Under the pieces are notes generated by a model that searched no databases, was not told the origin of the DNA, and saw only the letters and a program-made list of their open reading frames with translations. The translations under genes were made by a program, and so were the position numbers. From IMG/VR virus record IMGVR_UViG_3300045242_000074, positions 1 through 28,432 of that record: a stretch of DNA of 28,432 nt, one strand, 5' to 3'. Positions 1 to 9,620 of this stretch are shown here, one piece after another. The DNA comes from a virus. Each line of letters opens with the position of its first letter. Within the stretch, counting starts at the first letter, position 1.

Positions 1-47
1 CCTTTTTAATGCTATTTCCTGACAATTTCGTGGCGTAAAAACAACAA

Positions 48-458
48 ATGGCAAGGCAATCCGCAGAGTCGTTGACCCTAGTACCGATAGCGGCACTACC
101 GTCTCGGATTGAACCGCCTAGCGAATTGACGCCATTACAGGCCGATATTTGGCGATCAGTAGCCGCCAGCAAGCCGATAGATTGGTTTGGCTAGGATGTT
201 GCGCCATTGCTGGCTGAATACTGCCGAGCAGTGGCTATGTGCAATATCCTTGCGCTATAGATCGAAGCATCAATAGCTGGCAGTGAGCATGGCGAGATTA
301 AAGCCTTGCTAGATATGCGAGACAAGGAAAGCCGAAGGGTTGCAAGTCTCGCCACAAAGATGAGATTGACGAATCAAAGCCGATACACGCCAGACAAGGC
401 GGCGACGGCTAACAAGAAATCTGGCATTGGATTCAAACCGTGGCAGTCAAAAAATTAA
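48..458 (+). CDS. terS: Terminase small subunit, P27-like (TAG = Gln)
   Basis: Predicted 136-residue DNA-recognition subunit of the packaging motor. Reading needs TAG at codons 49 and 71 to be sense; it then runs from ATG 48 to TAA 456-458. The central helical stretch (LLAEYCRAVAM) and the C-terminal motif RLTNQSRYTPDKA match the pattern of P27-type small terminases, where a short segment ending in xLTPxSR follows a helical domain. It directly precedes and overlaps the large terminase by 19 bases, the usual order. No strong ribosome-binding site is visible before the ATG. In the standard code the product would stop after 48 residues. Family placement is from memory of the motif and is moderately sure; the position as the gene before terL is strong support. 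Confidence 0.82.
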
Positions 459-1957
459 AACTGTCGCCGCGTGCAAAGCGCAATATCGAGTGGATTGAAT
501 AGCATCTTGTTGTGCCAGAGGGACGATTGGTCGGCTAGCCCGTTAAGCTGTCCATAGCGCAGCGAGAATGGATGGAGCAAATTTACGGTATGCCGACGCG
601 CACGTTTATTTGCTCTCTTCCTCGAAAGAATGGAAAAACGGCCTGGTCGGGAATGCTTCTGCTGCTGCATTTGGTTGGGCCTGAAGCAACGCATAACGGC
701 CAGCTATACAGTGCCGCGCAATCTAGAGAGCAAGCATCAATCCTTTTTCAGCTTGCCGCGAAAATGATACGCATGTCTGCCGACCTGTCGCAGTACGTGA
801 TAGTTAAAGACTCCGCGAAGGAATTGGCTTGCGCTGAGTTGGGAACGAAGTACCGGGCATTGTCGGCTGATGCATCCACGGCCTACGGCTTGTCTCCGGT
901 GTTCGTAGTGCATGACGAACTAGGACAGGTTAGGGGGCCGCGCAGTGAGCTATATGAGGCGCTAGAAACGGCATCCGCCGCATAGCAGGCGCCGCTGTCG
1001 ATTGTGATTAGCACGCAGTCGCCAAAGGATTCAGACCTACTAAGCCTGCTAATAGATTCTGCAAAGCGCAGCAATGATCCACGCACTAAATGCGTTTTGT
1101 ATGCGGTGCCATCTGATGCAGACCCGTTTGACAGAGACACGCTTGCCAAGGCGCAACCGAATTGGCATCTGATGAATCATGAAGAAGTTTTCCGCATGTC
1201 CGAAGAGGCGAAGCGGATGCCTAGCAGGGAATCAAGTTTTAGAAATCTAATCGCTAACCAGCGCGTGAACATGACAGACCCCTTTGTTACCCGGTCTGTT
1301 TGGGAAGCGAACGCAGGCGCGGCAGATTTCAGCGCGGTGCAAGATTGCTACATCGGCGTAGACCTTTCGGCGCGCAATGACTTGACGGCGGTTGTCGTGG
1401 TCGGACGTGATGCGGATGGAATCTTTCACGTGCTGCCGTATTTCTTCGCGCCGCAAATTGGTATTGAGGATCGAAGCCAGCGCGACCGCGAAACCTATGA
1501 TGTATGGGCGCGCGAGGGTTTCATTACCACGACGCCAGGGGCGTCGGTGGATTATGCCTATGTCGCACAGCAGTTAGTGGAACTGTGCGACACGCATGAT
1601 GTAAAGGCTATCCCGTTTGACCGCTGGCGCATTGACGTGCTGAAAAGCGAACTGGCGCGGATGAATGTTGAGCTGCCTCTGGTGCCATTTGGTCAGGGCT
1701 TCAAGGATATGACGCCCGCGCTAGATCAGCTTGAGTCGCTTTTGCTAGATGGAAAAATCCGGCACGGCGGCAATCCTGTACTGGATATGTGCGCCGAGAA
1801 TGCAGTAGCTACACGCGATCCCGCAGGCGGGCGCAAGTTGGACAAGTCAAAGGCAACGGGGCGAATCGACGGAATGCAAGCGCTGGCAATGGCAATCGGC
1901 GCAGCGAATACACAGATACCTGTCAAGCCGCCCGAATATCAAATGATGTTTATCTGA
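440..1957 (+). CDS. terL: Terminase large subunit (TAG = Gln)
   Basis: ATPase-nuclease that drives DNA into the prohead and cuts it, 505 residues. Visible motifs in order: segment LVGQPVKL (residues 30-37, Q encoded by TAG), Walker A-like SLPRKNGKT (59-67), Walker B FVVHDE (about 155-160), coupling motif ISTQ (190-193), and the RNase H-like nuclease start YIGVDLSARND with the acidic Asp at about 308. TAGs are at codons 21, 33 and 182. The third one sits in ETASAA-TAG-QAPLS, just before the ISTQ motif. The GTG at 440 is chosen because it overlaps the end of the small subunit and gives a typical N-terminus; no clear Shine-Dalgarno sequence precedes it, so coupling is likely. Terminase_1 (HK97-like) family. 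Stop is TGA. Confidence 0.95.
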
Positions 1958-1965
1958 GAGAGACA

Positions 1966-2571
1966 ATGAACGAAAACCAGCGCGCCTATTCTGTTTTCTA
2001 GGTCAAGTCGATTGACGCGGCCAAGCGCACATTTACAGGCTGGGCCACGACGCCAGCCGTAGACCGAGTGGGCGATACGATTGACCCGCTAGGCGCGGTG
2101 TTCAAAAACCCTCTTGTATTGCTACACCAGCATGATAGCGATGAACCTATCGGACAGGCCAACTTCGGAAAGCCGACTGTAAAGGGAATTCCTTTCACGG
2201 CGACTATTCCGCAGACGGATGCTTTGCCGGATAGCGAACTGAAAGACCGACTGGATACCGCATGGGGTGAAATTGAACTAGGACTCGTGCGCGCAGTCAG
2301 CATCGGGTTCCGTCCGCTGAAATATGCATATAACGAAAACGGCGGTATTGAATACCAGGCAATTGAGGTATTCGAGCTTTCTACAGTTTCAGTTCCGGCG
2401 AATGCTGAAGCGGTCATTACATCCATCAAGTCTGTAGATGGCGCAATCTCGCGAGCGCTCGTAGAGAAGATCAAGGAATACGATCACGCGCCTGCAAAGA
2501 CTTTCAAGCGTGCAATTCCATTAGTGAGCGCACCACGCCCGCCAAAAGGCGCGGTATCGCTCAAGAAATAA
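1966..2571 (+). CDS. HK97-type prohead protease (TAG = Gln)
   Basis: Serine protease of the S78 (HK97 prohead protease) type, 201 residues, expected to trim the scaffold domain of the capsid protein during maturation. The N-terminal half reads FQVKSIDAAKRTFTGWATT, then DRVGDTIDP, the pattern of this family. The candidate catalytic His lies in LLHQHDSDEPIGQ and the Ser in VRAVSIGFRP. The only TAG is codon 12, within YSVF-TAG-VKSID. A purine-rich GAGAGA precedes ATG 1966, and the gene follows terL by 8 bases. In the standard code only 11 residues would be made, so the protease would be absent. Stop is TAA. Confidence 0.92.
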
Positions 2572-2582
2572 ACGCGGGCATT

Positions 2583-2603
2583 GCTTCCCTTTGTTGCGGA
2601 AGC
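2583..2603 (+). promoter_or_regulatory. Hairpin in the capsid gene leader
   Basis: GCTTCC at 2583-2588 pairs with GGAAGC at 2598-2603 across a 9-base loop, in the gap between the protease stop and the capsid start. There is no T-tract, so it may be an mRNA processing or stability element rather than a terminator. A similar TTCCGCA/TGCGGAA hairpin sits before the tail tube gene. Confidence 0.4.
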
Positions 2604-2638
2604 CGCAGGGCCGCTTAACCGAAAAAGGAAATATCAAA

Positions 2639-4072
2639 ATGGCAGGTAAAACGTTTGCCGAGCAAATCGCCGATCTGAAGGCGACGCGCGAGGCCAAGAC
2701 TGAACAAATGAATACCGTTGCTTAGAAGGCAATGGATGAATCGCGTTCGATGGATACCGCTGAGGCGGAAAACTTCGATGCGCTGGAAGGCGAGATTAAG
2801 CAGATCGATGGAGACGTTGCTCGCTTGTCGCGTCTGGAAAAGATCAATGCTGAGAAGGCCACGCCGGTTTCTGGCGCCAAGCCGGAAGATGCAAGCAAGT
2901 CGCGCGAAGGCGTGACGGTCAAGAATACGCAGAAGCTTGAACCGGGTATCGAGTTCACGCGTTATGCGATGTGCCTTGCTGCTGCAAAGGGCGATGTAGG
3001 CCGCGCGTTCAATATCGCAAAGTCGCGCATCCCGGATTGCGAGCGTGTAGTTAATGCGCTCAAGTTCCAGAGCGAGACCGGCCATTCGTTCGAGAGCCTT
3101 ATCAAGTCGAATGTGGCTGGCGGCACGACTGCCGACGCAACGTGGGCTGGCCCGCTTGTCTATTATCAGCAGTTCGCTGGTGACTTCGTGGAATATCTGC
3201 GCCCGCAGACCATCGTCGGCAAGTTCGGCACCGGTAACATTCCGTCGCTGCGCCAGATTCCGTTTAACGTGCGGATTGCCAGCCAGACTTCGGGCGGTGC
3301 GGGTTACTGGGTCGGCCAGGGTGCGCCGAAGCCGCTTACCAAGTTCGATTTCGATGCCACTAATCTGTCGTGGGCGAAGGTTGCGGCGATTTCCGTTATC
3401 ACGGATGAGCTGATTCGTTTCAGCAATCCGTCAGCGGAAGCGCTGGTGCGTCAGGGCTTGGTGGATGCGCTCAAGGCTCGCCTTGACGTGGACTTCATCG
3501 ACCCGGGTAAAGCGGCTGTTGCTGGCGTCTCCCCCGCGTCGATCACGAACGGTATCGCGGCGATCAGTTCCAGCGGCACGGATGAAACTGCCGTGCGTCA
3601 CGATCTGCGCGCTTTGTGGGCGCCGTTCATCGCTGCGAATATCGCGCCAACTTCGGCGGTTTACATCATGTCCGCGACTACGGCGCTTGCCCTGTCGCTG
3701 ATGGTGAATCCGCTGGGCCAGCCGACCTTCCCCGGGATCACGATGAATGGCGGCACGCTGCTTGGCGTTCCGGTTATCGTTTCCGAGTACGCCAAGAATA
3801 CGGGCGGTTCCTCTGGCGGTATCGTGATCCTTGCGAATGCGTCGGATATCTGGCTTGCCGATGATGGCGGGTTCACTCTGGACGCGAGCCGCGAAGCATC
3901 GTTGCAGATGGATGATGCGCCGAACAACAACAGCGCGACCGGCACGGAATCGCAGGTTGTTTCCATGTTCCAGACGAACAGCGTCGCCTTGCGTTGCGAA
4001 CGCTTCATCAATTGGCAGCGTCGCCGCAGCGGTGCGGTTGCCTACCTTGATACGGTGAACTGGGGTAGCTGA
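2639..4072 (+). CDS. Major capsid protein, HK97 fold (TAG = Gln)
   Basis: Main shell protein, 477 residues. Residues 1-100 form a charged, helix-prone delta (scaffold) domain containing EGEIKQIDGDVARLSRLEK. The following part has the HK97-fold signatures GGTTADATWAGPL, GYWVGQGAPKPLTKFDF and VAAISVITDELIRFSNPSAE. The single TAG is codon 29 in NTVA-TAG-KAMDE, inside the delta domain. An alternative internal start exists at 2732 (ATG) just after the TAG, but it would remove the beginning of the delta domain. ATG 2639 has a good AAGGAA site (2625-2630) 8 bases upstream. It follows the protease, as expected for a protease-processed capsid. Stop is TGA, followed by a strong hairpin. Confidence 0.94.
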
Positions 4073-4081
4073 GTGTAATTG

Positions 4082-4109
4082 GGTGCGGCCTCAAGTTCGG
4101 GGCCGCACC
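4082..4109 (+). terminator. Strong stem-loop after the capsid gene
   Basis: GGTGCGGCC at 4082-4090 pairs perfectly with GGCCGCACC at 4101-4109 around a 10-base loop, followed by ATTTT. It lies 9 bases after the capsid stop. It is a plausible partial rho-independent terminator or 3' stabiliser that lets capsid mRNA exceed downstream genes. Confidence 0.6.
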
Positions 4110-4123
4110 ATTTTGGAGGTTGC

Positions 4124-4387
4124 ATGAAAGTAAAAATCAAGCTATTGCGACGGTTGCGCGGTGATGATCCGGGAACGTTTTGGCGAGTGTCGCATGGCGA
4201 GGCTTTGGTATTGACGCATCGTGGCTATGCCGAGTATGTGACCGCAGCGGTCAAGCCGCAGGTTGCGGAAGTGCAGCAAGTGCATGCGGATGCAGAGGAA
4301 ACGCAACAATAGGAAGATGTAGAAATATCCGAGCGCACCGGACTCCCCAAGCGGCAATATCGCCGCCGTGATTTGACTGCGGAATAA
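4124..4387 (+). CDS. Small hypothetical protein between capsid and portal (TAG = Gln)
   Basis: 87 residues, not recognised. The N-terminal part MKVKIKLLRRLRGDDPGTFW is basic and is followed by HGEALVLTHRGYAEYVT, which resembles small phage proteins near head genes that contain a short beta domain. The C-terminal part is acidic, then basic (GLPKRQYRRRDLTAE). TAG is codon 63, in a Gln-rich run EETQQ-TAG-EDVE, so an extra Gln there is natural. Start ATG 4124 is preceded by a strong GGAGGT at 4115-4120; an upstream in-frame GTG has no site. Stop is TAA. It may be a head accessory or completion protein by position only. Confidence 0.75.
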
Positions 4388-4391
4388 ACGA

Positions 4392-5807
4392 ATGCGATTT
4401 CTCGGACTGGAAATAACGCGGGCAAAATCCGCACCTGGCTCGCTCTAGTCCGTAGACTCGCGCGGATGGTTGCCGCTAGTTCGCGAACCGTTCGCGGGCG
4501 CGTGGCAACAGAATATGAGCAAGACCGTAGACGGTCAGCTTTCTTTTTCAGCCGTCTATGCTTGCGTTACCTTGATTGCAAATGACTTCGGTTCGCTGCG
4601 TCCGCGACTGGTCGAAAAGCGCGGCAACGTCTGGAAGGAAACGACAAGCGCATCATTTTCGCCGGTTATCCGCAAGCCGAATCGCTATCAGAATCATATC
4701 CAGTTCAAACAATGGTGGGCTACGTCAAAGCTCACGTTCGGAAACACTTACGTGCTGCTAGTGCGAGACAATCGCGGCGTAGTGGTAGAGCAATACATTC
4801 TTGACGCGCGCCGGGTATATCCGCTGGTCGCGCCGGATGGACAGGTTTACTACACGTTGCACACGGATAACCTAAGTGGAGTACAGGGCGAGATTACCGT
4901 TCCTGCGTCTGAGATTATTCATGACCGCATGAATTGCCTGTTTCATCCTCTGGTAGGCATTCCGCCGCTTTATGCTGCTGGTTCGCCAGCGGCGCAGGGC
5001 TTGGCAATCCAGAATCAAAGCCGCAATTTCTTTGTGAACGGCGCGCGGCCTTCGGGCGTGTTGACAGCGCCTGGTGCCATCAGCCAAGAAACCGCAGACC
5101 GACTCAAGAGTCATTGGGAAGAAAAATTTACCGGCGAAAACTCCGGCAAGGTCGCGGTTTTGGGAGATGGCCTGCAATACTCGCCAATGACGATGACGTA
5201 TGTTGACGCTCAATTGATCGAGCAAATGAAGATGACTATTGAGGCTATTTGCACGGCATTCCACGTGCCGCCGTTCAAAATCGGGCATGGTCAAATGCCT
5301 ACGTTCCAAAACGGCGAAACCCTGAATCAAATCTATTATTCCGACTGTCTGCAATCGCTGATTGAAGAATACGAGCTATGCCAGGATGAAGGGCTGGGCA
5401 TCGGTGAAGCGATCACGGTAAACGGTCGCAAAACGCAGCTAGGAATTGACCTTGACTTGCGCGGCTTGCTGCGTATGGACAAGGCAACGCAAGTGCGCAC
5501 GCTTGGCGAAGCGGTCAAGGGTTCGATTATGACGGTGAATGAGGCGCGCGAGGAAATCGACTTAGATAAGGTAAGCGGCGGAGATACCGTTTACATGCAG
5601 CAACAAAACTTTGGCCTGGATGCGCTGGCGAAGCGCGATTCATTGCCCAACCCATTCGTGATTGACCGTCCTACGGCGAACCCAGACCCATCCGTTAGCG
5701 GGCCTGCAGTGAATGCCGATCCGACGCAAGCAGTTGATCAGGTCGCAGCCGCAAAAGCCTTCGCCTATGACGCGCAAAAAGCATTTGAACAGGAGTTAAT
5801 CGCGTGA
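4392..5807 (+). CDS. Portal protein, HK97 family (TAG = Gln)
   Basis: Dodecameric ring at the capsid vertex through which DNA passes, 471 residues. Family features include SAVYACVTLIANDFGSLRPRL near the N-terminus, FFVNGARPSGVL around residue 215, FKIGHGQMPTFQNGETLNQI about residues 295-315 and EEIDLDKVSGGDT near residue 385. The single TAG is codon 19, giving PGSL-TAG-SVDSRGW. Codon 27, a TTG at 4470, lies after the TAG and is a weak alternative start. ATG 4392 is 5 bases after the preceding stop. The gene sits after the capsid gene, whereas HK97-like phages usually place portal between terminase and protease. Stop TGA overlaps the next ATG. Confidence 0.94.
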
Positions 5808-6676
5808 TGTTCGATCCGATTGAATGGGGCAAGGGCATTGCGCGAACGATGAAGGCGCATATTGCAGACAAACTATAGCCGATTGAGAGCCGCATCAAGG
5901 CGCTGGAAGATTATCCCGCGCCGGATATGGATGCGCTGAAACTGCACATTGATACGGCGGTGCTTGCCACGGTAATGGATTGTTTCAAGAAGTGCGAAGC
6001 ATCATTGCGCGGCGCGGATGGCAAGGATGCCGAGCCTATCAATCTGCATGGCCTGATTGCCGAGCTTGCGATTGCGCCCGAGATCAAAACGATTATTGAC
6101 TTGCTGGTGACGGAAGGCATTGCGGAGCACGTCAAGGCTAACCCGGTCAAGGATGGCAAGGACGGTGCGCGCGGCGAAAAGGGCGAGCGCGGCGCGGATG
6201 GTGTAGGGCTTGCTGGTGCGCTGATTGATCGTGATGGATCGCTTGTGGTAACGCTCACGAATGGCGAGACTAAATCGCTTGGCCTAGTCATTGGCAAGGA
6301 TGGCGCAGCGGGTCGCGATGGTAAAGACGGTGCGGATGGCTTGAGCGTGGAGGGGCGTGCGCTTTCCTATGATGCCGAGACTGGCGAAATCATCGAACGA
6401 TGGAACGCAGCGGGTACGGCTAAAGAGTTCCGCTATCCGGCAGTCGGCATACACCAGCGCGGCTACTGGCGCGAAGGCATGGCTTGCAAATCAGGCGATG
6501 CGGTCACGCATGGCGGATCGTTCTATATCGCAAAACGAGATAACGCCAGCAAGCCTTGCGCGGAAAATGGCGATGATTGGTATCTGTGCGTCCGCAAGGG
6601 TCGCGACGGCGAACGCGGGCCTGCCGGTTCCGCATATGTCGCACCGGCTCCCGTAAAGTTGGAGTCTGCAAAATGA
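5807..6676 (+). CDS. Collagen-like, carbohydrate-binding-like virion protein (TAG = Gln)
   Basis: 289 residues. It starts with an amphipathic N-terminal helix, then a charged helical part, then collagen-type Gly-X-Y runs: GKDGARGEKGERGADGVG (about residues 115-132), GKDGAAGRDGKDGADG (about 165-180) and GRDGERGPAG near the C-terminus. Between the last two is a module containing GYWREGMACKSGDAVTHGG and FYIAKRDNASKPC, resembling the short aromatic-rich carbohydrate-binding domains of phage surface proteins. The likely role is a trimeric head fibre or decoration protein. TAG is codon 24 (ADKL-TAG-PIESRI). The start ATG overlaps the portal TGA (ATGA), so translation is coupled. Role is inferred from domain type and position. 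Confidence 0.85.
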
Positions 6677-7029
6677 CTTTGCTGGTATCGCTGGCATAGG
6701 CTAAGGCGCATCTTCGGCTTGACACGACCGATGAAGATACGCATGTATCGTTGCTTATTTCTGCTGCGAGCGCGGCAGTATTGGGCTATGTCAAGAATGG
6801 GCCTGATTTATTCCTTGACTCCGCTGGCGATCCGATCCTTGATAGCCATGGCGATCCCATTGGCATCCCGGACGATATGCGCTTTGCGACCTTGCTGCTA
6901 ATTGGCGAGTTCTACAAAAACCGTGAAGCCAAGCAGGACGGTGAAATTGACCCGGCACACGGTTACGGATACCTGCCGCGCGTAGTGACGGCATTGTTAT
7001 ACCGCTATCGCACGCCGAGTCTTAGCTGA
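6673..7029 (+). CDS. Head-tail connector, gp6-like (TAG = Gln)
   Basis: 118 residues, the adaptor that docks on the portal (HK97 gp6 / phage_connect family). The opening MTLLVSLA-TAG-AKAHLRLDTTDEDT matches the family N-terminus, where L-x-x-AKxHLR follows a polar residue, so TAG at codon 9 as Gln fits well. The body has SLLISAASAAVLGYV and ATLLLIGEFYKNREA, helices typical of the family. The ATG overlaps the preceding TGA (ATGA). In the standard code only 8 residues would be made. Stop is TGA. Confidence 0.9.
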
Positions 7030-7033
7030 TGTG

Positions 7034-7393
7034 ATGGCTATGGACGCAGGCAAATTACGGCATCGCGTGGCGCTGCAATATCAGGCGCAATCGCAGGATG
7101 CAGATACGGGCGAGATTACCGTTAGCTGGCAAACGCTCGCGACGGTATGGGCTGCAATCGAGCCGCTTTCAACGCGCGAGTTTATCCAGTCTCAGGCGGT
7201 GCAATCCGAAGTGACTACGCGCATCACGATCCGCAAGCGCAACGATGTAACTGCGGCATGTCGTGCGGTGCATATGGTGAATGGCGTGGCGGGAAAGGTG
7301 TACAACATCCTTGGCGCGCTTGCCGATCCTGTCAGCGGCTTGGAATATCAAACCCTGCCATGCTCGGAAGGCGTCAATCAGGGCGGCGCGTGA
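7034..7393 (+). CDS. Head-tail adaptor / head closure protein
   Basis: 119 residues of the phage head-tail adaptor family (SPP1 gp16-like). Features: opening AGKLRHRVALQYQ, then WQTLATVWAAIEPLSTREF, TRITIRKRNDVTAACRAVH and the terminal NILGALADPVSGLEYQTLPC. This is one of the few late genes without any TAG. Three in-frame starts are possible (GTG 7031, ATG 7034, ATG 7040). None has a clear Shine-Dalgarno site; 7034 is chosen and 7040 is equally possible. It follows the connector by 4 bases and precedes the glycan cassette. Stop TGA touches the next ATG. Confidence 0.88.
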   Translation: MAMDAGKLRHRVALQYQAQSQDADTGEITVSWQTLATVWAAIEPLSTREFIQSQAVQSEVTTRITIRKRNDVTAACRAVHMVNGVAGKVYNILGALADPVSGLEYQTLPCSEGVNQGGA

Positions 7394-7924
7394 ATGCTGT
7401 TCGCGGTTTTGTGTACAGGGCCAAGCATGACACAGGCGCAGGCGGACGCTTGCAAGAGACGGTGCGGAGTTGTCGCGGTATCGGACGCATGGGCGCTTGC
7501 ACCGTGGGCTGATGCGATGGTATCGCATGATGCAGCATGGTGGCGGGCGCATCCTGAAGTGGATTTCACCGGGCAAAGGTTTACGGCGCATCCTGAAGGA
7601 TTGCACGAGTTCGGCGCAAAAGAGTTCAAGCATCCGGCTGGCAATAGCGGCACGCTCGGGATAGAGGTAGCGATGCACCTAGGCGCAACGCGCGTGCTGC
7701 TACTCGGGTGCGACTTGAAGGGGACGCATTACTTTGGGCCGCATGGCGCAGGATTAAAAAACACGACACTGGAAAGGTTCAAGGTGTTTCATCTGCAGTA
7801 TGCAGCGCGGCGACACTTGCCGGTTATCAATTGCTCGCCTGATTCCGAATTGGATTGTTTCCCGCGCGGGAATTTGATGGATGAATTGAATGCCCACGGC
7901 ATGGCTCGCGATAAGGCCGCTTGA
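7394..7924 (+). CDS. MptE/DUF115-like phage protein
   Basis: 176 residues, no TAG. The core GNSGTLGIEVAMHLGATRVL, then LLGCDLKGTHYFGPHGAG, is the pattern of a phage family related to DUF115/MptE-like folds: GNSG loop, helix, then a strand ending in GxD, and a His/Gly-rich segment. In cellular relatives this fold occurs in pterin pyrophosphokinase-like and flagellin glycosylation proteins. A nucleotide or sugar-nucleotide binding role is plausible but not shown. It begins directly after the adaptor stop (TGAATG) and its end overlaps the next gene by 35 bases. It opens the glycan cassette. Confidence 0.75.
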   Translation: MLFAVLCTGPSMTQAQADACKRRCGVVAVSDAWALAPWADAMVSHDAAWWRAHPEVDFTGQRFTAHPEGLHEFGAKEFKHPAGNSGTLGIEVAMHLGATRVLLLGCDLKGTHYFGPHGAGLKNTTLERFKVFHLQYAARRHLPVINCSPDSELDCFPRGNLMDELNAHGMARDKAA

Positions 7925-8606
7925 GAAACGCACGCAGGCATTCAAGGCAGGATTGACGCGGCACGGTTTCACAGTAAGAGAAAGTCTTACGATGAATCCG
8001 GCAAGCGGCGACATACTGATAATCTGGAATCGCTACGGGTAGGCAGACCAAGCGGCGACGGTATTTGAAAAGCGCGGGCTGCCTGTTTTGGTCGCAGAAA
8101 ATGCGACATGGGGCAACGACGCAATAGGCGGGCCGTGGTTGTCATTATGGCTAGGGCTGCACAATCGGCGCGATTCAATCCGCGCGGGCAGCTAGGGCCG
8201 ATGGGATAGCCTAGGATTCGATCTAGCGCCATCATGGCGGTCGGATGGCGGGGAAACGATAGGATTACCGCAGCGAGGAATAGGGCCGCAGGGCATAGGG
8301 ATGCCGCTGGGATGGAAACCGCCAGGTTGCGACCGTATACGACAGCATCCTGGAATGCGGGAATGCGTGCCGCTTGAGATTGACCTGGCGAACGCATCCA
8401 AGGTTGTGACATGGGGCAGCGGCGCGGCGGTCAAGGCGCTTATATGGGGCATCCGGGTAGAGTCGCATATGTCTAAATGGGCTGGCGAGCAGGACAATAC
8501 AGATGCGGGCAGGATGGCTATGTTCCGCAGGCTTGCGTGGGCCTAGTGGCGACTGACTGAAATTGAAAGCGGGGAAGCGTTCGCGTGGCTGTTATCCGCC
8601 GCGTAA
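7890..8606 (+). CDS. Capsular-polysaccharide-type phage protein (TAG = Gln)
   Basis: 238 residues with TAG at codons 51, 102 and 219. It resembles a phage family with the landmarks ILIIWNRYG, PVLVAENATWG, LPQRGIGPQGIGMPLGW, RECVPLEIDLANAS, VVTWGSGAAVKALIWGI and a terminal AWA-TAG-WRLTEIESGEAF. In relatives I recall, the residue between AWA/AWC and W is often Gln, which supports the code. The VVTWGSGAAVKA segment looks like the nucleotide-sugar side of GT-B type polysaccharide enzymes. Enzymatic role uncertain. Start ATG 7890 is inside the end of the previous gene in another frame. Stop is TAA. Confidence 0.8.
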
Positions 8607-8646
8607 AGCGGCATAAAAAGGGCTTAGTCCAAAAGGGTAAAATGCG

Positions 8647-8775
8647 ATGAATGAGCAGCAGATTGAAAATGAAATTAATGCCAAGGGCTTGAATGCGCCA
8701 CGACTTACTCCGGCGCTGATTGATGCACAAATCGTGGATGAGGCTTATCACGCGCTGCGCAGTAAGCTAATGTAA
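8647..8775 (+). CDS. Short Gp49/gp66-like phage protein
   Basis: 42 residues, no TAG. The segment INAKGLNAPRLTPALIDAQI matches the N-terminal signature of the Phage_gp49_66 family (xAKGLxAPRxTPxxIxAxI), of unknown function. It is shorter than most members as I recall them, so it may be a trimmed copy. A GGGTAAAATGCG stretch precedes ATG 8647. Its TAA overlaps the following ATG by one base. Confidence 0.7.
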   Translation: MNEQQIENEINAKGLNAPRLTPALIDAQIVDEAYHALRSKLM

Positions 8776-9620
8776 TGGCTATTGTCCTGATTACCGGGAA
8801 GGGCGGGAAGTCAGGAAGCTGGAAGATACGCGGCGAGTAGCTCGGCGTTGCGATAGGCGCAGACGTATTACCCGAAGCTGAAACACTGGATTGCAAATCT
8901 GCGCGTGTAGTGGTTTGCGTCAAGAGAATTTCGGAAAGGCTGGTACGCACGGTTCACGCCAGCGGAAGGCCGCTAGTTTGGGATGTGGTAGACGCCTATC
9001 CGCAACCGAATAACTGGACGCGCGAGCAGTGCATGGATTGGCTGCATGGCGAGTTGCGCAGAATCCAGCCGGATGCGGTTGTTTGGCCTACGCGCCGGAT
9101 GATGCGAGATGCCGGATTTGCGGGGCCGTAGATCGTGCTACCGCATCACGCATGGACGAAGTACGGCAGAACGCAAACACGCGATAAGGTGCGCGTAGTC
9201 GGATACGAAGGTGGCGAAAGCTATCTCGGCAAGTGGCGCGAGATTGTGCAACGCGAATGCGATAAACGCGGCTGGCAGTTCCAGATTAACGGCGACATGC
9301 GCGATGCGGATATTGGTGTGGCGCTGCGGGACGGCAACGGGTATGCGCAAAGACATTGGAAGCCGGGCACGAAACTTGCCAATCTTCAGGCGCTGGGTAT
9401 CCCGGCGCTATGCTCTCAAGAGTGCGGCTACCATGAAATAGCAAGCGGCTCGGAAGTCTGGATAGAAGAGGCGCTGGACGTTGGGATTGCATTTGCTGCG
9501 GTCGAATCGGCCTGCACACGCTAGGTGATTTCAGAGATTCAAAGCAGGCAGGTATTGACGCTTGAGTCAGTCGCGGACAAATATAAAGAATGGCTCTCCA
9601 GTTTGGCGCTGAATTACTGA
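8775..9620 (+). CDS. Glycosyltransferase-like phage protein (TAG = Gln)
   Basis: 281 residues with TAG at codons 22, 119 and 250. The opening VLITGKGGKSGSWKIRGE-TAG-LG follows the family pattern SGSWxIRGxQLG, supporting Gln. Then come VVVCVKRISERL, PLVWDVVDAYPQPNNW, VVWPTRRMMRDAGF, a central VLPHHAWTKYGR, and near the end a donor-site-like stretch with RHWKPGTKLANLQALGIPAL. The two-domain order and KLANLQALGIPAL resemble GT-B (family 4-like) glycosyltransferases. Substrate unknown. It overlaps the gene before by one base and the gene after by 31 bases. Stop is TGA. Confidence 0.82.
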
